This document shows, in pieces, positions 58,395 through 64,000 of a stretch of 64,000 nt of DNA. A program made the position numbers and the translations under genes. Source of the DNA: Lucinisca nassula (lineage: Eukaryota > Mollusca > Bivalvia > Lucinida > Lucinidae); contig OY757020.1 in assembly GCA_963580285.1 (NCBI GenBank), forward strand, positions 102,117,497 to 102,181,496, read 5' to 3'. How positions within the stretch are numbered: position 1 is the stretch's first letter; each line of letters starts with the position of its first letter. The notes under the pieces were generated by a model that had not been told where the DNA came from, ran no database searches, and saw only the letters and a list, made by a program, of their open reading frames with translations.

Positions 58395-58733
58395 TATTAC
58401 AGTTGAATGAATATGTCTCTACTTGCAATGGTGTTTTCAATTTGTAGCTGATGAACAAACTTCATATTGAGTGACACATGTATGCTGACTTTTAGCCGCA
58501 GTTCATCAACTGACACCCATACAAATTGCTATTTATTTTATGTGTACTTTTAACTTTTGTTAAGTGTATAATTATAATCCAGTATAACCTGTTTGCTGTT
58601 GTGGCTCCTTAGTTTATTTAGATTGATTATATATGGTGGTGGCAAAATGGTCATGGCTTACTGTAATATAACACTATGTGTATTCTGTATGCATGCTTCC
58701 ATAAGCTATCAAGAAACTAATCTCTATTTCCAG
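58395..58733 (+). other. Likely intron ending in a splice acceptor
   Basis: AT-rich sequence that ends with TAATCTCTATTTCCAG at 58733. This is a good acceptor, and the downstream frame stays open back to it. The donor exon was not identified. Confidence 0.5.
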
Positions 58734-59632
58734 ATAACAGATTAAAAATTGACGCATCATCTCAGGCTACTCCATCCATCATGGACCCATCCAATCAGGC
58801 TACTCCTTCCATCATGGACCCATCCAATCAGGCTACTCCTTCCATCATGGACCCATTCAATCAGGCTACTCCTTCCATCATGGACCCATCCACACCTACA
58901 TCATCTCGGGTTAAGCCTTACCCAGCCTTGAGACCTTTAGTAGCACTGGCGTGCACACCAACTAAAAGCACATTATCATCTTGGGCAGCAGATTCATCTC
59001 CAACAGCTACCAGTGGAAGCCCAACACAACAGTCACCTTCCAAAAACAGGATTTCTGAAGATGATATTATTAATGGGCTTCAGTCGCTTCAGAGTGATAT
59101 TGACTTATCCGTTCGTGCCACGATGTATTCAATCACTACTGGAGAAAGACATGCTGCATTACAAACGCTCACCAAATTCAACTTAAAATGCAAGGCCATG
59201 CTTCAGAAGACTATGTATCAGTTAGGACAAATGAAGAAAGTGAACAATGATACGGCGTCTGACCTCAGCAAGGAAAAGAGAATGTCAAGTAGGTTGAGAT
59301 TAGAGCGACAGGACTTCAAAAGAATGTGGGAGGGAGCTATTAATGAACGGGACAAATGCAAAAAGAGTCTGGCTGCTCTTAGTGGTGTACTTGGTGACTC
59401 TGATGAGGAATCTCCGTCTAAGAAGAAAGCTGAGGAAGAAAAGGTACAGGAGGATGAATCTTCGCCGTCTAAGAAGAAAGCTAGACACGTACAGGAGGAT
59501 GAATCTTCGCCGTCTAAGAAGAAAGCTAGCCCGTCTAAGAAGAAGGCTAGACATGTACAGAAGGATGAATCTTCTGAGAATAAAGATAAGGATGAAAGTG
59601 TCGAGAAGGGTCTTGGCGTGCCAAGCTTCTGA
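58734..59632 (+). CDS. Probable terminal coding exon of an unknown repeat-rich protein
   Basis: The frame is open from the acceptor at 58733 (two partial-codon bases, then NRLKIDASSQATPSIMDP) to a TGA at 59632, so the ATG at 58781 need not be the start. Four 11-residue repeats (SNQATPSIMDP type) open it, followed by a Pro/Ser/Thr-rich linker. A helical, likely coiled-coil segment lies about 110-210 residues in, and the tail carries tandem SPSKKKARHVQEDES blocks. The tail suggests a phosphorylated, nuclear-type disordered region (inference). No known domain is recognised. An expressed gene is plausible because codons stay open across 33-bp repeats. Confidence 0.65.
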
Positions 59633-59868
59633 AGCTGAACAGTTCTCTCGAACAAAACATTTTCAGAAAAAAGTAAATTTGCATGGAAGAACATGTGCCT
59701 TTTTAATTAAACACTTGAAATGATATGATTTTGTAGAAGACAAGATGCTTTTATCTTAACACTTCCAATGACTGGCTCAATTCAAAGACAAAAGTTACTT
59801 TTTCTGGCATGGAAGAACATTTGCGTCTTTGTTTGTGCATAAGAGTTTATTATTATGCTTAATTTTTA
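59633..59868 (+). other. 3' flank of the repeat-rich exon
   Basis: Probable 3' UTR and spacer; it contains partial repeats of CATGGAAGAACAT. No coding frame continues here. Confidence 0.4.
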
Positions 59869-60638
59869 TGCTCCCCGAAGGGTATTATGCTGAATTTTTA
59901 TGCTCCCCGAAGGGTTAGCATATAGTTGCCGCTTTATCCGTCCGTCCGTCTGTCCGTCCATCACGACACTTTGTTCGTAGCATATCTCAAAAACTATTCA
60001 AGGTAATTCATCCAAACTTCGTACACTTATATAGAACATCAAGGCAGAGTGCAGTGATCAAGTACTATAACTCTACTGTGCCTCATTTTTTTAATTATCT
60101 CCCTTTCTGGATTTTTCTTGTCCGGAGCATACCTCCCAAACTACTGGAGGTTATTCTTTCAAACTTCATACACATATAGAGGACATCAAGATGGAGTGCA
60201 GTGACCAAGAACTATATATATAACTACTATGCCTCATTTTCGGATTATCTCCCTTTGTGGATTTTTCTTGTCCGCAACATAACTCCAAAACTACTCAAGA
60301 TAATTCATTCAAACTTCATTCACTTATAGAGGACATCAAGGCGGAGTGCAGTGACCAAGAACTATAATTCTACTATGCCTCATTTTTTAATTATCTCTCT
60401 TTGTGGATTTTCCTTGTCCAGAGCATAACTCCAAAATTACTCAAGGTAATTCATTCAATCTTCATACACTTAGAGAGGACATCAAGGTGGAGTGCAGTGA
60501 TCAAGAACTATAAGTCTACTTTGCCTCATTTTCAAATTATCTCCCTTCATGGATTTATCTGGTTTACAATACCTTAGCCACTGTATTATCCATCAACAAA
60601 TCAGCGTCAGTGACAAAAAGCACCTTTCGGGGAGCAAC
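59869..60638. mobile_element. Dispersed tandem-repeat element with inverted ends (about 145-bp units, 4 copies)
   Basis: The left end TGCTCCCCGAAGGG is duplicated once (59869 and 59901) and is inverted at the right end as CCTTTCGGGGAGCA (about 60623-60636). A GTCC microsatellite (59939-59962) follows the left end, then about four units sharing CAAACTTCATACACTTATAG, AGTGCAGTGACCAAGAACTA and AATTATCTCCCTTTGTGG. Same architecture as the 55652 and 11651 elements, with different sequence. Confidence 0.8.
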
Positions 60639-61820
60639 CATCAATTCTATTGATCGCCTTGTTTCTGTTTAAGTATTAATTAACAGGTCAGAGAATGACA
60701 CAAAGTTTTGGACTTTTTATTATTGTCTGTTTTGAACTTCATATATATTGTCATATGTTCAATTTTAACCCTTAGCGTGCTGGAGCCAATTTTGTGGCCT
60801 TTCCAAACAACTTTGAACCAGAACAGATCCTGAATAATCAGTCTTATCTGGTTTTAAAATGAAATTGATCTGACTTTGATCAAATATTTCAGGTATAAGT
60901 AGGCGTTTGTTTTTCTTCAAATTTATCTCAAATGAAAGGTTATTCAATTTTTAGAACAGTTTCATTCATCAAAGGTGCCAGGTACTCCGTACATTCTCGT
61001 TCTTTGATTGTCCAGACGCCCCCTGTGGTTTTGTTGTCCAACCGATACAATGAACCTTAATATAAACAAAAGCAAATGAGTGATGCAGATACTATTATGT
61101 AATACATTTCTAAGACAATATGTGTTCATATTTTACGCCACTTGACTCTTTTCAGGGAATTTTCTGATCAGGTTGCCTGCTTTTATGGTACTACAACCCA
61201 AATTAGCCACATGTAACATGATAGCTAACTGCCTAAAATCCTCTTTTTGTTAACAGTTTGTCAACACTTAGTGGTTTGTTGTGTTTTTGTGTACTGGATA
61301 TGGGGCTGTGCGGCTTGCTAGAACATTGTATGCATTGCTGTCACTTAATGTATATTGTGTGAAATATAGGCATGTCTTAGCTATTGTCAATGTGTTTAGA
61401 AATATTACCAAGCTTTTTAGTGTTTTTTCTTGCAGCTAGAGTATACATACTGTATGTTATTTAGCAAGTATATTTTACTTATTACAGTTTCAGCATTAGC
61501 AATCAATTTATATTGAAAGCATCATGTTAAATTTGACTGATAATATTGTCTGTGCTTTCAAAATACCGGTAAATGCAAATTTCCTATTAATCATGTTATA
61601 AACTCACTTATTCTAGCTGTAACAAAAATGTCATTGTGCTTAGGTTACCAAGTCTTTAGTGCTTTTCTTGCATGGTACACATACATGTATTAGTTATTAA
61701 AGTTTCAGCACTGACAATCAAAATGACCAAATCTATATTAATACTATAATAATTGGTTTAAAGTTTTAGAACAGCATGTAACTCAAATATTCTGGCTCTG
61801 ACAAAGTATTGAATTGACTA
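60639..61820. other. Non-coding AT-rich DNA
   Basis: CCCTTAGCGTGCTGGAGCCA near 60771 resembles the start of a common bivalve dispersed repeat. Two loosely similar stretches (TCACTT...TTAGTG...TTTCTTGCA, near 61420 and 61660) hint at an old duplication. No gene is seen. Confidence 0.45.
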
Positions 61821-62028
61821 CTGTGGAATCATTAATTTTCATGGGGGGGGTCTAATTTTCGCGTATTTCACACTACAAGCGAAGCGCGAATTGAAGACTC
61901 CGCGAACATTCTACGACATAATTAATTGAAGTTAATTATGGAAAATACGCGAATTTACGACCTCCGTGAAAGGACACTTTCAGCGTTTACGCGAAAATTA
62001 AACCCCGCAAAATTAAATGATTCAACAG
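61821..62028. mobile_element. MITE, 208 bp, long inverted repeats, TA flanks
   Basis: Bounded by TA (61819-61820 and 62029-62030). The left terminus CTGTGGAATCATTAATTTTC and the right terminus (inverse of CTGTTGAATCATTTAATTTT) pair over about 45 bp, including TAATTTTCGCG. It fits a Tc1/mariner-type MITE; no transposase. Confidence 0.85.
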
Positions 62029-62030
62029 TA

Positions 62031-63108
62031 TATTATATATGAAGGATTATTTAAGTCATTTTGTTTGGCAGTGTAATTGTATGAGCACCAGCTCCACCAG
62101 CTCCATATCCAATTGATTTTGAATAAAAAAAAATATAAATTTTTTTTTTAATTAACTAATACTTGACTGTTAAAAGTAGGTTAGGGTTGGCTGTAGGGGT
62201 GGAAGAGGCCAGTATTTTACATATTTTGTGAAAAAAGAACCACTAAATGTGCACATTAATATAGTCATCCATATCAGACTTGATGAAGGTGTCTATACTG
62301 TATTAATAATGTGTAATATTCATATTTAACTTAGTTTTATACCAAAAGAAAATGTTAGGGAAAAATGCTTTCATGTCAGGGAATATTTTCTCACAAAGTC
62401 TGTAGGAACCATGCAAGTTCTGTTACTAAAATTTTATCTCACATTATGGCTTGTAATGCTAGTAACTTTTGTTGTGTATTTTTACTACATGTTTTAAACG
62501 AAAAGGCAGAATGTTATGCACATTTTCAAGTTCAATTTCCAAAACAATATATGCAAAAATGTAAATGTCAATGTTCCAAGATCTATAGTGTCATAAAAAT
62601 GTTCCTTTTAATTCCATGGGCTAGTATTGTCATATTAATGTCTCTAGTATATTTTTTTTATTGATTACTATTGTAATTTTTCATTAAGAATGGTTTGACT
62701 CTGTTTTGACATAAAAAAGATTTAATAGTTAGACATGCAACATCATTTATTTTTAACCTTCTGTCTTTTCAGTAAATGAGCCTTGTCATTCAAAATAGCT
62801 ACCTAATAGCCTTTTCAATCAGTGTAGGCCCAGATCAGCCTTTGTATGACATCACACTCTCATAGCAAAACTGTTTCAGTCTGCTAGATGAACAGCATAG
62901 CCTCCACTTAATTGCACATGTTGATCTGGTTCTACTATGCCCATAAAGGCCGTAAGGTAGGTTTATACATGATGCGGCTCATTGTTTTTTATAACACTTG
63001 TAAATAAATCTTGAATAAAAAATTTCAGGTGATGTAGATGTGTGCCATACTAGACAACTCTAATTGTCAGTTGAAGATTACCTGCCTGATCCATCTGTAA
63101 CCGGCTAT
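62031..63108. other. Non-coding DNA with a repeat fragment
   Basis: No supported gene. The stretch at about 62815-62945 (TGTAGGCCCAGATCAGCCTT ... CTGATCTGG-like words) belongs to the same dispersed repeat type as 55400. A 99-codon frame at 62365-62664 lacks any protein-like features. Confidence 0.45.
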
Positions 63109-63425
63109 TTGTTTGATTGTTTGATTTGAGGTTTAACGTCCCCGTCAACACTGTAAAGGTCATTTTGGAGACGTTGCTTCCAATTTTGTGGGACTTTTAC
63201 CCGACACTGAGATGAAATGACATCTCAAGCCCTGTCGCCCAATGAAACCAATTGGGTTTATTAGCATGGACGGTCCACCTCGCACCGCGGTTCCTGGACA
63301 GGCTTAGATCCTCTAAGCTGTTTACCAGTACTAGTGTGCGGGCCGGATTCAGCTCTGCGAGGAAGCATCATGCAGGCCATATATTTCTTCAAGCCCCTAT
63401 GGGCGGGGGCTGAACCGGCTAGACA
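63109..63425. repeat. Probable SINE-like or other dispersed molluscan repeat
   Basis: A GC-richer 0.3-kb block in AT-rich DNA, starting with a TTTGATTG/TTTGATTT run and GAGGTTTAACGTCCCCGTCA and ending GGGGCTGAACCGGCTAGACA. The TTTGATT...GTTTAACG beginning is frequent in molluscan repeats. The class is uncertain: SINE, MITE or truncated LINE. No tRNA-like A/B boxes were clear. Confidence 0.5.
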
Positions 63426-64000
63426 ACAGCAAATGTGGCTAAAGTGAGTAACATATTAATGCCTGCAGTTCAGTTGTGTAAGTTGAACTTTCTAGGGGTT
63501 TAAAAGTATACTGTATTTGAACTTTAAGTCCTAAGTGATTTTACCCTTAGACAGCTAATGGATATGGTCTTATTTCTGGACATATTGCTCTATAAGCTTA
63601 ATATGTATAAGTATGTGTAAGATTATTGTCCCTGTATATGTCATCATGTGCAAGGCAGCTACTGGTCAAGACAGACATATATTTCAATAATTATATAAAC
63701 CAAATAAGATAGGTAATAATTATACTAGTGTAAAGAAAAAAGCATTTTAATATAATCTTTATTTATGTAGCTTTTAGCAATTTACTCTAAACTGTCTGGT
63801 AATAGGAATCCATCCAGTAGTATCTGAATCTAATTCCATTCAGGTACTTACCTCATCATAATGTTTAATTTCTGAGAACAGTATTACATTTTAATGGTGG
63901 GGTATATCGGTTAACAACCGTCCATAGACCACATCTTGTCTGCTCTCTTATTGAAATGGTTTTCATCAGATCTTCATCAAACTTGGTCAGATTGTATCCA
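63426..64000. other. Non-coding DNA to the window end
   Basis: AT-rich with no frame or structure I can support. The last 60 bp (AAATGGTTTTCATCAGATCT ... AACTTGGTCAGATTG) resemble a tandem-repeat unit of the dispersed type and may begin another such element. Confidence 0.4.

Noticed and set aside
59218..59694. 158-aa minus-strand frame opposite the repeat-rich exon
   Set aside because: Antisense shadow of the lysine/serine repeats, giving runs such as FFLDG; no independent support.
62365..62664. 99-aa frame
   Set aside because: AT-rich, no domain, no splice or codon evidence; expected by chance.

Overview
The window reads as nuclear DNA of a bivalve mollusc, probably a heterodont clam. The organism call is inference. 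It rests on a LINE resembling the I/Nimb group known from snails, on dispersed repeats built from a hairpin, a GTCC-type microsatellite and 145-175-bp tandem units (the style of bivalve 'pearl' elements), on AT-rich non-coding DNA, and on a splice acceptor in front of a coding exon. Nothing looks bacterial.

Positions 1-49981 are a nested graveyard of one LINE family, called X here. At least twelve segments are present, X1 to X12, on both strands and mostly inserted into each other. A complete X copy is about 5.8 kb. It has a 5' end that folds as an HDV-like self-cleaving ribozyme, about 0.55 kb of 5' UTR, ORF1 (455-464 aa, three CCHC knuckles), a gap of about 32 nt, and ORF2 (1228 aa: EEP endonuclease, reverse transcriptase, RNase H, terminal Cys/His knuckle). 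It ends in a short 3' UTR with a stem-loop and an (ATC)n tail. X2 (1904-7708, minus) has both ORFs intact and a perfect 17-bp target-site duplication. X8 (30796-36566, minus) has a perfect 13-bp duplication and a single early stop in ORF2. The other copies are broken.

Two almost identical 3.3-kb non-autonomous elements (H1, 1063-10211; H2, 45470-49573) interrupt two different X copies. They have subterminal inverted repeats, a terminal hairpin, two tandem-repeat arrays and a clean insertion in an A/T run, which fits Helentron-associated (HINE) or pearl-type elements. X2 sits inside H1, and H2 keeps the matching empty site. A different dispersed-tandem element (11651-12903) interrupts X3. A 340-bp insert at 22605-22944 carries a hammerhead ribozyme motif on the minus strand, as in Penelope-like elements and retrozymes. 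An unrecognised 787-bp insert with a 5-bp duplication splits another X copy and contains X8.

From 49982 onward X is absent. An intronless reading frame (50455-55214, plus) encodes a large protein with two CX2C...HX2C modules, a FEN/PIN-like acidic motif series and a Cys-rich C-terminus. It is broken by two in-frame TAG codons and two frameshifts. A likely terminal coding exon (58734-59632) with an 11-residue repeat and a lysine/serine-rich tail follows. Two TA-flanked MITEs, two more hairpin/microsatellite/tandem-repeat elements and a probable SINE-like repeat fill much of the rest. No tRNA, rRNA or CRISPR array was found.
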